Source: Philodulcilactobacillus myokonensis
GTDB taxonomy: Bacteria > Bacillota > Bacilli > Lactobacillales > Lactobacillaceae
DNA: 64,000 nucleotides
Direction of reading: 5' to 3'
Assembly: GCF_027923585.1 (NCBI RefSeq)
Contig: NZ_BRPL01000002.1
Span: forward strand, 248,001 to 312,000
Below the pieces are notes generated by a model that made no database searches, was not told the origin of the DNA, and saw nothing but the letters and a program-made list of their open reading frames with translations. Below, one piece after another: positions 48,987-57,838 of this stretch (position 1 is its first letter; every line of letters begins with the position of its first letter). The translations under genes and the position numbers were made by a program.

Positions 48987-48989
48987 ATC

Positions 48990-49433
48990 TAATTTAGATA
49001 ACTCTGTTTTTATTTTTTAAATATGATATATTATTTTAAACCGATGTGATTAGCAAAAAGAGTGTACTTAAACAGGGGTAAAACAAAAAATACGAACAGC
49101 TGTAATTAAATATCTGCTCATATTTATTGGTATTATTAATTGAAAATTTTGTACAATAAAAGGACTAGCAAAATCAACCAGCCCTAAAATAACCTTAAAA
49201 CAATTTAACATAAGTGACCGGACTTATGTTTTAAAAACAGTATAACAGGTGACCAAACCTGAAAATTAGAGTATCAACAATGTTTCTACTTTTTAACTAT
49301 TATCAGATTTAATTTTACATTTAATGTTAATGTATCATTATCATTTGCAATCAGTATTGCTATGACCATGACAATCAAATTTGCATTTCACATGATATTC
49401 GATTTCTTCAAAAATCATAAACATTAAATGTTA
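48990..49433. other. Gene-poor intergenic region
   Basis: About 440 bases without a supported gene. Short frames occur on both strands but none has a ribosome binding site. The region holds the paired inverted repeats described at 49207-49261 and otherwise AT-rich sequence; an untranslated RNA cannot be excluded. Confidence 0.5.
49207..49261. repeat. Two related inverted repeats around GTGACC
   Basis: AACATAAGT-GACCGG-ACTTATGTT (49207-49230) and CAGGT-GACCAA-ACCTG (49246-49261) are perfect dyads of nine and five pairs. Both have a GACC-type hexamer in the centre and share the pattern (A/G)GTGACCNNAC(T/C). They could be tandem RNA hairpins with similar loops or two sites for one dimeric regulator. 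Confidence 0.55.
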
Positions 49434-49462
49434 AACAGGCACTTATTTGTGCCTGTTTTTTG
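49434..49462. terminator. Terminator
   Basis: AAACAGGCAC pairs with GTGCCTGTTT, followed by TTTG. It separates the gene-poor region from the converging nitroreductase gene. Confidence 0.75.
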
Positions 49463-49473
49463 TTACTAATGAT

Positions 49474-50130
49474 TTATTTTTTAAAATGAAGGATATCGTT
49501 AACATCCATTCTCGGTGAATCAACGTTATTGATATCAGCGTTTGGGTCTTCATAACCTAAGCCAAGTCCCATGACAACTTCTTCATTATCTTTGATATTT
49601 AGATTCTTACCCAAGTGCTTTGGATATTTAACGAATTCAAATGCCGGCATTGAATCGATTCCCTTGTCGTATGCGGCGACCATAATGTTTTGGGCTAATA
49701 AACCTAAATCAAAAACGGACCATTCTGAATGATGCTTTGGTAATGTCAAATAAACGACATTTGGTGCGTAGAATAAGTTGTCTGATTCATCACCATGACC
49801 ATTCGGCCCAATGTGTTTGTGCTGGACTTTTTGGAACCCACTCATGTTATCTTGCGATGTTTGATCCCACTTGCTGACTGGAAGTAGTGGAATCACAGCG
49901 TTACCATTAACGTTTACGTCATGGTTTAATTGGGCGTGTTCCTTCCTAATCTTTGCTAATGTATCACCACTAGCTGCGTAGACCCGAGCTTCTTGAGCAT
50001 CAATCCATGAAGGAGCCTGTTGGGCAGTATGAATAATGTCTTTAATGTCATCGTCACTAATCGGTTCATCTTTAAAGTGACGAACGGCATGACGACCAAA
50101 AATTGCTTTCTTAGTTTCCAATCCTTTCAC
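49474..50130 (-). CDS. Nitroreductase family protein
   Basis: A 218-residue FMN-dependent oxidoreductase: N-terminal GRHAVRHFKDEPISDDD (FMN phosphate contacts), AQQAPSWIDAQEARVYA, the central FDLGLLAQNIMVAAYDKGIDS and the end VVMGLGLGYEDPNAD. A different branch from the NfsA-like protein at 13107. ATG 50130 follows GGAAGTGAAAGGATTGG. Substrate unknown. Confidence 0.85.
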   Translation of the reverse strand: MKGLETKKAIFGRHAVRHFKDEPISDDDIKDIIHTAQQAPSWIDAQEARVYAASGDTLAKIRKEHAQLNHDVNVNGNAVIPLLPVSKWDQTSQDNMSGFQKVQHKHIGPNGHGDESDNLFYAPNVVYLTLPKHHSEWSVFDLGLLAQNIMVAAYDKGIDSMPAFEFVKYPKHLGKNLNIKDNEEVVMGLGLGYEDPNADINNVDSPRMDVNDILHFKK

Positions 50131-50292
50131 TTCCTTTTAGTAAGAATATTCTAAAAATATCATAACAAGCATTGATCAAAAATTGAAGAATTTGGCTTGG
50201 TAAATTAATGCCTCATAGTTTGTATTATTCAATATGTATAGTAGAATTGTTTTATCGGACTTAATTCGAATCTATCAAACGGGGGAATATAA

Positions 50293-52554
50293 ATGACAGA
50301 GAGTAATACTATTGATGTCTACGATGCCCACCAAAATAATTTAAAGAATCTTAATTTAAAAATTCATAAACACGCAATTACTGTTTTCACCGGTTTATCC
50401 GGTGCTGGTAAATCTTCATTAGTCTTTGATACAATTGCCGCTAATTCAAGACGGGAATTAAATGAAACTTTTCCAAGTTTTACCCAACAGTATTTACCTA
50501 AATACGGTGCACCTGAAGTGGGCCACATTGATAACTTACCGGTTGCCATTGTGATTCAGCAGAAAAAGATCGGGAAGAACCCACGTTCAACGCTAGCAAC
50601 TTATACCGGCATTTATTCACTAATGCGGTTATTATTTTCTAGAGCTGGAAAACCATGGGTTGGTTATTCTGATACCTTTTCATTTAACTTGCCACAGGGA
50701 ATGTGTAAGAATTGCCAGGGATTAGGCTATGTTGATAACATTAATCCTGATAAGATTGTTGATTATAATAAATCATTAAATGAAGGGGCCATTACTTTCG
50801 TTAGTTTTGGACCCCACACTTGGCGTTGGAATCGTTATGCTCATAGTGGTTTATTTGATAATGACAAACCATTAAAAGATTATACCAAAGAAGAATTGCA
50901 TACCTTATTATATGCACCTCAGCATCATTTGAAACACGCACCCAAAATTTGGCGCAAATCAATTTTATATGAAGGTTTGATTCCAAGAATCAAACGGTCC
51001 ATTATCGAAAGTCGCGAAGGGCAGCATCATAAGCAAGCCATCGCTGAAATTGTTGATCGCGAAGTCTGCCCAGTTTGTCATGGTGCTAAATTAAGACAGC
51101 CGGTTCTAAAATGCAAAATTAACGGCAAGAACATTGCTGACGTTTTGCAAATGGATCTAGTCCACGCTTTAAAGTTCTTGAAGGATATTAAAACACCGTT
51201 AGTTCAAAACTTGTTGCGTGAATTAGATACTAAAATTGAATCACTGATTGATTTAGGATTAGGCTATCTTACCTTGGATCGAAATACCGAAACGATGTCT
51301 GGTGGTGAAACCCAACGCATTAAAATCGCTAAATTCATGAACAGTTCATTGGTCGATATGGTCTATATCCTAGATGAACCCAGTGTGGGCTTACACCCAA
51401 ACGATATTCAGTTGATCAAGAACGCTTTAGTTAAATTGAAAGATAAGGGTAATACCGTTTTAATTGTTGAACATAATCCTGAATTGATTCCAATTGCTGA
51501 TTACGTTGTTGAAGTAGGACCCAAAGCCGGTAAAGGTGGAGGTCACATTACCTTTAACGGTACCTATGATGAAATGCTGTATTCAAATACGATTACAAGT
51601 CGTTACTTGAAAGCTAAATTATCATTTGATCATAATCGGCCGGTAAAATCAACACTAGATTTGAATGATGTTAGCAACCATAACCTAAAAAATGTTAGCG
51701 TTAAGATTCCGATGGGTGTTGAAACGGTTATTTCTGGGGTTGCTGGCTCTGGAAAGAGTTCTTTGATTGATGCCGTTAAAAGCAAATTAACCCAGCCATA
51801 CATTGATTTATCACAGGATGCAGTCGGTGCTAACATTCGTTCCACGCCGGCGACCTATTTAGATATTTTAACTGAAATCAGAAAACTATTTGGAAAAGCC
51901 AATCATGTTTCACGGGCTTTATTTAGTTATAACGGCAAGGGCCGTTGTCCTAAATGTAAGGGGCGTGGTGTCATGATTACTAATATGGCATTCATGGATC
52001 CAGTTATTCAAACTTGTGAAATGTGTCATGGTAAACGGTACAGCAAGGAAGCTTTGCAATACAAATACCATGGTAAAAACATTAGTGAAGTTTTGACCAT
52101 GTTAATTCATGATGCGGTAACCTTCTTTAAGGACACTCCTGATATTCACGATAAACTATATAATATGCAACGGGTGGGTCTAGATTACCTATCACTCGGT
52201 CAATCATTGAGTACCTTATCTGGTGGTGAACTTCAACGGCTAAAATTAGCGGTTCAATTGAATCAGACCGGAACCGTTTATCTATTGGATGAGCCAACTG
52301 CTGGACTTCACATGCAAGATACTGCTAAAATGATAAAATTATTTGATGAATTGGTCGACGCTGGTAATACTTTAATTATTGTCGAACATAACTTACAAGT
52401 TATCAGTAAAGCAGACTGGATGATTGATGTTGGCCCCCATGCTGGTAATTACGGTGGTCAAATCTTATTCTCTGGCAGACCTCAAGCTGCCTTAGATGAT
52501 CCAAAGTCAGTAACTGGTCAAGCATTGAAACGATATAATCAAGCAAGAAATTAA
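50293..52554 (+). CDS. UvrA-like ABC ATPase (short, UvrA2/DrrC type)
   Basis: A 753-residue protein with two ABC ATPase halves. The first has Walker A GLSGAGKSSLVFDT (about residue 33), zinc-finger pairs CKNCQGLGY and CPVCHGAKL, signature MSGGETQRIKIAKF; the second has GVAGSGKSSLIDA, CPKCKGRG/CEMCHGKRY and LSGGELQRLKLAVQL. True UvrA has about 940 residues with a UvrB-binding domain, which is reduced here. Such short forms are linked to drug tolerance rather than nucleotide excision repair. ATG 50293 follows CGGGGGAATATAA. Confidence 0.85.
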   Translation: MTESNTIDVYDAHQNNLKNLNLKIHKHAITVFTGLSGAGKSSLVFDTIAANSRRELNETFPSFTQQYLPKYGAPEVGHIDNLPVAIVIQQKKIGKNPRSTLATYTGIYSLMRLLFSRAGKPWVGYSDTFSFNLPQGMCKNCQGLGYVDNINPDKIVDYNKSLNEGAITFVSFGPHTWRWNRYAHSGLFDNDKPLKDYTKEELHTLLYAPQHHLKHAPKIWRKSILYEGLIPRIKRSIIESREGQHHKQAIAEIVDREVCPVCHGAKLRQPVLKCKINGKNIADVLQMDLVHALKFLKDIKTPLVQNLLRELDTKIESLIDLGLGYLTLDRNTETMSGGETQRIKIAKFMNSSLVDMVYILDEPSVGLHPNDIQLIKNALVKLKDKGNTVLIVEHNPELIPIADYVVEVGPKAGKGGGHITFNGTYDEMLYSNTITSRYLKAKLSFDHNRPVKSTLDLNDVSNHNLKNVSVKIPMGVETVISGVAGSGKSSLIDAVKSKLTQPYIDLSQDAVGANIRSTPATYLDILTEIRKLFGKANHVSRALFSYNGKGRCPKCKGRGVMITNMAFMDPVIQTCEMCHGKRYSKEALQYKYHGKNISEVLTMLIHDAVTFFKDTPDIHDKLYNMQRVGLDYLSLGQSLSTLSGGELQRLKLAVQLNQTGTVYLLDEPTAGLHMQDTAKMIKLFDELVDAGNTLIIVEHNLQVISKADWMIDVGPHAGNYGGQILFSGRPQAALDDPKSVTGQALKRYNQARN

Positions 52555-52594
52555 TGAACTAAAAAACGTAGATTAAAATGAGAGGGGACTTTAA

Positions 52595-53236
52595 ATGGAA
52601 AATTACATTTTTGATGTTGATTTAACACTAATTGATTCACATAAAGTAAATCTTTTATCAACCCAATCAGCATTTCGACAAATGGGTTGGCCCGCTCCTA
52701 GCAGTGCTGATATTTTGAAATATACTGGGATGTCGATTGATCGCTCATTCCCCAAAATGGCACCTGCTAACGCTAAACCGGCTGACTTTCAAAAATTGTT
52801 TCCAATTTTTGTTGATAAATATAAGAAATTAAAGAATAATAATATTAAATTGTTTGATGGAATGGCAGATATTTTAAAGACGTTGAGTGAACGTGGTAAA
52901 AATTTATTTATTGTTACCAGCAATAGCCATGCCATTGTCCTAGATAATTTTAAAATTCTAGGGATTGCCCAATACTTTAAGGAAATCGTTGGAAGTGAAG
53001 ACGTTGAACATTCCAAACCATATCCAGATGGTGATTTGAAGATTGTGCATGATAATCATTTGGATCCTGATCAAACGATTATGATTGGGGATGCTACTTA
53101 TGATCTCAAAATGGGAAAGAATGCAGGCGTCCATACTGCTGGCGTTACCTGGGGTGCCCATCCGAAATCATTATTAGCGAGTGTTCATCCTGATTATTTA
53201 ATTGATCATCCGAAAGATCTTTTAAATATCAAGTAA
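52595..53236 (+). CDS. HAD-superfamily phosphatase
   Basis: A 213-residue hydrolase of the phosphoglycolate phosphatase-like group. The nucleophile motif is FDVDLTLIDS (about residues 5-14), motif II VTSNSHA, the conserved Lys in SKPYPDG and motif III IGDATYDLKMGKNAG. Motif I has Leu where most have Gly (DVDLT). It would remove phosphate from a small metabolite in the cytosol. ATG 52595 follows GAGAGGGGACTTTAA. It may be read through from the UvrA-like gene 40 bases upstream. Confidence 0.85.
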   Translation: MENYIFDVDLTLIDSHKVNLLSTQSAFRQMGWPAPSSADILKYTGMSIDRSFPKMAPANAKPADFQKLFPIFVDKYKKLKNNNIKLFDGMADILKTLSERGKNLFIVTSNSHAIVLDNFKILGIAQYFKEIVGSEDVEHSKPYPDGDLKIVHDNHLDPDQTIMIGDATYDLKMGKNAGVHTAGVTWGAHPKSLLASVHPDYLIDHPKDLLNIK

Positions 53237-53248
53237 ATGAGAACGTAA

Positions 53249-53286
53249 AAAAGAGCTGACAACTAATTATTGTCAGCTCTTTTTAC
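53249..53286. terminator. Bidirectional terminator
   Basis: AAAAAGAGCTGACAA pairs with TTGTCAGCTCTTTTT around CTAATTA, between converging genes. Confidence 0.85.
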
Positions 53287-53298
53287 GTTTCAAATTAA

Positions 53299-54009
53299 TT
53301 ATTTAACGACGATGGTGTGACTCTTTTGACCAGTCCAGAATGATAATGGTTTGTTACCAACCATGACTGAAGCATCAACACTTTCTTTCAAACTTTTACT
53401 CTTATGATTGTCGGTATATTGCCAGAGGTCATATTTAAAGTTAGTTCTTGGTTTAGAACTTGAATATGAAGCTAGCCAAATGGCATTATATGATTTTTTA
53501 GCATTTCCAACGTTTTGATTGATAAAGTATAGACCACTGTATAAAACAGCTGGGCGACTGGTTAAACGATGAATTTCTTTTGCCCATGCTTTAGTAGCCG
53601 CATTGGCATGGTTATGAGCTAAGTTTTGTTCAAAATCGTTAACATAGAACTTAGCTTTAGGAGCACGATGGTATAAAGTCTTGGCTTCATTTCTAGCACT
53701 TGCTGAAGAAGTATATTGACTATAACTGTAAACACCATAAGGAATATGGTATTTCTCCATCATTTTAGAATTATGCTTGAAGGTTCGGTCTTGGTAACTA
53801 CTACCAAATTGACCCCTTAAAATCACAAAACCAACTTCATGCTTTAATTTTTTAGCTTTTGAACTGCTAATGTTTGATTGCCATTCTGATAAATCATAGG
53901 CTTGGTGGCTGCTAGCACTTGCAACGTTATGATTAGCAAAACCAGCAAATAAGCCAATTCCTAAGCACGCAACCGCAATTAAAATAATTTTTTGATAAAA
54001 TTTTTTCAT
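53299..54009 (-). CDS. Secreted GH25 muramidase (lysozyme-like)
   Basis: A 236-residue protein with a signal peptide (about residues 1-32, ending NVASA) and one GH25 domain. Catalytic acidic residues are in YDLSEWQ (start of the barrel) and YVNDFEQN (about residue 120), and FVILRGQFG is the second strand. It would cut the glycan of peptidoglycan, probably in wall remodelling. There is no binding domain, so it is a single-domain enzyme. ATG 54009; ribosome binding site GGGAGTTAAATTAATCA. Confidence 0.85.
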   Translation of the reverse strand: MKKFYQKIILIAVACLGIGLFAGFANHNVASASSHQAYDLSEWQSNISSSKAKKLKHEVGFVILRGQFGSSYQDRTFKHNSKMMEKYHIPYGVYSYSQYTSSASARNEAKTLYHRAPKAKFYVNDFEQNLAHNHANAATKAWAKEIHRLTSRPAVLYSGLYFINQNVGNAKKSYNAIWLASYSSSKPRTNFKYDLWQYTDNHKSKSLKESVDASVMVGNKPLSFWTGQKSHTIVVK

Positions 54010-54160
54010 TGATTAATTTAACTCCCTTTGCTTAGATTTTTCCTAAATTTTTATTCGTAATTATTTATCCGTATTAATCATTCTTTGTAAGTATATAATA
54101 TAAAGAGCAAAATGTACGCAACTTAACCGAATCTTAATCAAATGTAAAATTGATGTAATA

Positions 54161-54197
54161 AAAAAGCCCCACAAAGTTGATTGTGAGACTTTTAAAG
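54161..54197 (-). terminator. Aldehyde dehydrogenase terminator
   Basis: On the minus strand AAAAGTCTCACAA pairs with TTGTGGGGCTTTT, followed by TTATT. Confidence 0.65.
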
Positions 54198-54214
54198 GGA
54201 AAATTATCGATGAA

Positions 54215-55588
54215 TTATTCTTTGGTGATGCTGACTAATTTCTGATTTACGAATGATTTAATTCCGTTAGGGCCTAATTCTCTACCATAGCCAGAACGTT
54301 TGATTCCACCAAATGGTAATTCAGGATAAGCAACTTGAGTCATACCGTTAATAAAGATCATGCCAGTGTCAATCTTGGATGCCATCTTAGCACCACGTTT
54401 GTGGTCACCAGTTAAGATGGAACCACCTAAACCGTAGTTAGAATCATTTGCGATTCTAATGGCATCGTCGTCATTTTTAGCAACGTAGAATTGAGCAACT
54501 GGGCCAAAGAATTCTTGGTAATATGCAGGGTTCTTTTGAGAAATATTAGATAGGATGGTTGGGTTATAGAAATCACCTTTAAGATCAGGAATGCCACCAC
54601 CATATTCTAACTTAGCACCATTCTTGACAGCGTCCTTGACTTGTTGATCTAATTTTTCTTGAGCACCTTTAGATGATAATGGAGCAAGGGTGGTGTTCTT
54701 GTCCATTGGGTCGCCTGGTTTGTATTTAGCAAATTCAGCTTTCAATGCTTTCATGAAAGCAGGGGCGATACTTTGTTCAACAATGTATCGTTTAGCAGAA
54801 ACACAAACTTGACCAGCATTCCATAGACGAGCATAAGCAGCTAATTTAGCGGCTTTTTTAATGTCAACGTCATCTAAGACAACCATGACATCATTTCCAC
54901 CAAGTTCCATGGTGCTCTTCTTCAAGTTTTGACCAGCTTCGGCAGCAATGTGGGTACCAGCTTTTTCAGAACCAGTCAAAGCAACACCTTGAACTCTTTT
55001 ATCAGCAATAATCTTTGCAATTTGATCATGGCTGACAAATAAGTTTTGGTAAGCAGCTTCTGGTGCGCCGGCTTCTCTAATAATGCTTTGGAATGCTAGT
55101 GCACAACCTGGACAATTACTTGCATGTTTGATCATGACTGGGTTACCAACCATGAAGTTCGGTGCAAAGACTCTCATTAATTGATAATATGGGAAGTTCC
55201 AAGGTTCAACTCCCATTACGATGCCGACCGGGTCATTTTCAACCCATGAATTACCAGCACTGGTTAGTAATGGGGTTGGTGCTAAAAATCTTTCACCATT
55301 GTCAGCATAGTACTTAGCAATGGCAGCACTTAATTGAACTTCGGCGATGGCTTCTGGATATAATTTACCCATGTCATGGACAATTGTCGTTGCCAATTTA
55401 TCCTGGTTTTTAAGCATCAATTGTGAAACCCGTTCTAAAATTGGTTTCCTAGATGCAACAGCATTGTTTTTCCATGATTGATATAGTTGACCAGCTTTAT
55501 CGATAGCTTTATCAACATCTTCATCACTCATTGGATCATATTTTCTTAAAACTTCATTTGTGTATGGATAGGTAGTAACATATGCCAT
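54215..55588 (-). CDS. NAD(P)-dependent aldehyde dehydrogenase (succinate-semialdehyde type)
   Basis: A 457-residue ALDH-superfamily enzyme. Visible motifs: GVEPWNFPYYQ, the catalytic Glu in MELGGNDVMVVL, catalytic Cys in NAGQVCVSAKRY, and EFFGPVAQFYV. It oxidises an aldehyde to an acid; close relatives are annotated as succinate-semialdehyde dehydrogenase, but the substrate is not shown here. ATG 55588 follows GGGGGTCTGAATA. Two cre boxes lie upstream, so it is probably under CcpA control. Confidence 0.9.
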   Translation of the reverse strand: MAYVTTYPYTNEVLRKYDPMSDEDVDKAIDKAGQLYQSWKNNAVASRKPILERVSQLMLKNQDKLATTIVHDMGKLYPEAIAEVQLSAAIAKYYADNGERFLAPTPLLTSAGNSWVENDPVGIVMGVEPWNFPYYQLMRVFAPNFMVGNPVMIKHASNCPGCALAFQSIIREAGAPEAAYQNLFVSHDQIAKIIADKRVQGVALTGSEKAGTHIAAEAGQNLKKSTMELGGNDVMVVLDDVDIKKAAKLAAYARLWNAGQVCVSAKRYIVEQSIAPAFMKALKAEFAKYKPGDPMDKNTTLAPLSSKGAQEKLDQQVKDAVKNGAKLEYGGGIPDLKGDFYNPTILSNISQKNPAYYQEFFGPVAQFYVAKNDDDAIRIANDSNYGLGGSILTGDHKRGAKMASKIDTGMIFINGMTQVAYPELPFGGIKRSGYGRELGPNGIKSFVNQKLVSITKE

Positions 55589-55622
55589 TATTCAGACCCC
55601 CAGAATTAAATTATCATGCTCG

Positions 55623-55636
55623 TGAAATCGCTTTCA
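55623..55636. promoter_or_regulatory. cre box upstream of the aldehyde dehydrogenase
   Basis: TGAAATCGCTTTCA fits the cre consensus fully; it lies 35 bases before the start codon, where binding would block transcription. Confidence 0.7.
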
Positions 55637-55659
55637 CTCACTTGACAACTATATAGTAA

Positions 55660-55673
55660 TGTAATCGTTTTCA
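55660..55673. promoter_or_regulatory. Second cre box upstream of the aldehyde dehydrogenase
   Basis: TGTAATCGTTTTCA fits the cre consensus; 37 bases from the first site. Confidence 0.65.
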
Positions 55674-55784
55674 AATTACAAGATATATGACCAATGTTTT
55701 TACTTTTTTTGACAAATTAGAAAATATAAGCTATATTATTTCTATAAGTATATTATACGTCATATAACATATGGAGATGATCAT

Positions 55785-56105
55785 ATGGCAATTAAGATGA
55801 GTTCTGAATTGCTAGATGGGTGTGTTCTAGGAATTTTAGAGCATCAAGATTACTACGGCTACGCTTTGACTCAGCGGGTTCAAGAGTCAGCGGATGTATC
55901 AAAATCGACGATGTATCCGGTTTTAAGAAGATTAAAAAAGAATCAATGGTTGACGACTTATGATAAACCGTATCATGGGCGGAATCGTCGTTATTACCGC
56001 ATTACCCAGTCCGGCAAGGATAAATTAGTTGGGATTAAAAAGGAATGGAATCAATTTCAAGCGGGGATTAATAATATGTTAGGAAGTGGCGAGCAAGATG
56101 AATAA
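55785..56105 (+). CDS. PadR-family regulator
   Basis: A 106-residue winged-helix protein starting MAIKMSSELLDGCVLGILE, with the PadR block YGYALTQRV..STMYPVLRRLKK..YYRITQSG (shortened here). PadR proteins repress envelope-stress and detoxification genes. It leads a three-gene operon with DUF1700 and DUF4097 genes, a common set thought to respond to cell-envelope damage. ATG 55785 follows TGGAGATGATCAT. The stop overlaps the next start. Confidence 0.9.
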   Translation: MAIKMSSELLDGCVLGILEHQDYYGYALTQRVQESADVSKSTMYPVLRRLKKNQWLTTYDKPYHGRNRRYYRITQSGKDKLVGIKKEWNQFQAGINNMLGSGEQDE

Positions 56106-56691
56106 TTACATTGATGAATTATCAAAAGATCTGAAAGCGTTAAATGAACAGGATCGCCAGGATATTATTGAATTCTATACTGAGTACCTTGAAGATGGCG
56201 GTTTTAAAACTTACGATGCCTGTCTACAAGAACTAGGTTCACCAAGAAAGGTTGCCTTGAAGGCAATGGCCGACCGATCGACTAGAGCTAGTGATGAAAC
56301 GGGTCCAGTCAACAATAATTACCGGGGCAATTCTAAGACGGATGCCAAAGTAATTTGGATTGTGTTATTGGCAATTTTGTCATCACCGGTAACAATACCA
56401 CTAGCTTTATGCATAATTTTATTCTTGGTTTTTATTCCAGCAGTAGTCGTTTTGTCGATATTGTGTGCGTTAGCAATTTCAATCTTTTTTATTTTTGCTA
56501 GTGCAATCAATTTAATATCAATTAGTTTTATTTCTGGATTGACGATGTTAGGAATTGGATTCGTATTTATTGGTATCCTGCTATTATTTATCGCGTTAAT
56601 TCAATTGATTATTCATTGGATTCGAATTTTTGTTAGTTGGATTTATCGAAAATCGACTTCCAAAGGTAAGACAGAGGGAGGTAATGATTAA
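56098..56691 (+). CDS. DUF1700 (HAAS-type) membrane protein
   Basis: A 197-residue protein. The N-terminal cytosolic part (about residues 1-60, MNNYIDELSKDLKALNEQDR, then EYLEDGG and CLQELGSPRKVA) is the HAAS/DUF1700 helical domain; three hydrophobic segments follow. It works with PadR and the DUF4097 protein in a membrane-linked stress unit. ATG 56098 overlaps the padR stop by eight bases. Confidence 0.85.
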   Translation: MNNYIDELSKDLKALNEQDRQDIIEFYTEYLEDGGFKTYDACLQELGSPRKVALKAMADRSTRASDETGPVNNNYRGNSKTDAKVIWIVLLAILSSPVTIPLALCIILFLVFIPAVVVLSILCALAISIFFIFASAINLISISFISGLTMLGIGFVFIGILLLFIALIQLIIHWIRIFVSWIYRKSTSKGKTEGGND

Positions 56692-57680
56692 TGAATAAAA
56701 TAATGAAATTTTTATTATATTCCGGATTAGGCTTTTTAGTTGTCGGCCTGGTACTCATGTTTATTGGTAAGGTAGGACATGGTTACCAAGGCTTAAATCG
56801 ACTTTCGAATTATGAATACGTTCCGTCAGTTTCTAATCCATCCAAAGGAAAAACAACTTTTGATAATGTTAATGCATTTAATATCAATGCTGGTATTCCA
56901 GTCACAATTCAATCGGGAAACGTTAAAAAGACTGAAGTGGTTGTTAATTCTAGCCAAAAGAATAGTGGTGTTCAGCTGAAACGTGACGGTCAGAAACTAA
57001 ATATTATGACAAAAAAGTCTAAACTCAGAAATGATGTCCACATTTCATTCCATAACTTTTTGATTGGAAGTGGTAGTGGAAGTGGCAATGGTTATCCAAC
57101 CAATTCTAAAGTAACTATAACCGTTCCCAAAAATGAAACGATTAAAAGTGTAAACCAAGTTAAACGTGGTGGTGCCCTTCATTTAAGTAACGTTCATATT
57201 GGTGCCATTAATTCTAATGGAATTAGTGATGATAATAACTTTGATAATGTAACTTCAAATCATCCCATTAAATTACGCGAAGTTAAGCGAATTAATAAAG
57301 TTACCGCACCAAGTCTTGATATTGATGATTATAAAAATGATTTTAATATTACTAACAGTTCGTTTACCAAACAAGCTAGTACAATTAATGTTCACAGTGA
57401 TGACGTTGATTTGAAACATAATCGTTGGAACAACCTAATGTTGATTAGTAATGATGGTTATGTTTACTTTAATGATCAAACGACTGAAAATAATTTAACA
57501 ATTCAAAATAATAGTGGTGACATTACAGGTCATATAAAACCATCTAAACACAATATTATTAACACCAGTACTAAGAGCGGTGATAATAACGTTTATAGTC
57601 ACAATGATTTTGTGAATGTGAAACCAAGTTATCATTATAATTTCTCAACTAATGGTGGAGATATCAATATTAAAAAATAA
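56691..57680 (+). CDS. DUF4097-family adhesin-like protein
   Basis: A 329-residue protein with one N-terminal membrane helix (about residues 8-28) and an external domain of repeated short beta strands (FDNVNAFNINAG, ITVPKNETIKSV, LHLSNVHIGAINSNG), typical of DUF4097/LiaG-like beta-helix proteins. The ATG shares a base with the stop of the DUF1700 gene (TAATG). Role inferred from the operon: envelope stress response. Confidence 0.8.
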   Translation: MNKIMKFLLYSGLGFLVVGLVLMFIGKVGHGYQGLNRLSNYEYVPSVSNPSKGKTTFDNVNAFNINAGIPVTIQSGNVKKTEVVVNSSQKNSGVQLKRDGQKLNIMTKKSKLRNDVHISFHNFLIGSGSGSGNGYPTNSKVTITVPKNETIKSVNQVKRGGALHLSNVHIGAINSNGISDDNNFDNVTSNHPIKLREVKRINKVTAPSLDIDDYKNDFNITNSSFTKQASTINVHSDDVDLKHNRWNNLMLISNDGYVYFNDQTTENNLTIQNNSGDITGHIKPSKHNIINTSTKSGDNNVYSHNDFVNVKPSYHYNFSTNGGDINIKK

Positions 57681-57699
57681 TTTCCAAAACCAAAATAAA

Positions 57700-57733
57700 A
57701 ATGCGAACGGCAAGATACCGTTCGCATTTTTTA
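57700..57733 (+). terminator. Terminator of the padR operon
   Basis: AATGCGAACGG pairs with CCGTTCGCATT around CAAGATA, followed by a T tract. Confidence 0.9.
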
Positions 57734-57838
57734 ATCGTAAAGAGAAATAAAATTATTGAAATGAATTTCCTAGGCTCAGATAGCTTAGATAATACTTTTC
57801 AATTCCATTATAAACTAAAAATCTTAATTGATAAGCTT

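Noticed and set aside
49303-49425. Short hydrophobic or Cys-containing frames on both strands that might encode a peptide.
   Set aside because: None has a ribosome binding site; the minus-strand Cys-containing frame starts directly after a terminator hairpin.
50293-52554. Calling the UvrA-like gene the repair enzyme uvrA.
   Set aside because: It is about 190 residues too short and no uvrB is adjacent; a separate full-length uvrA would be expected elsewhere.
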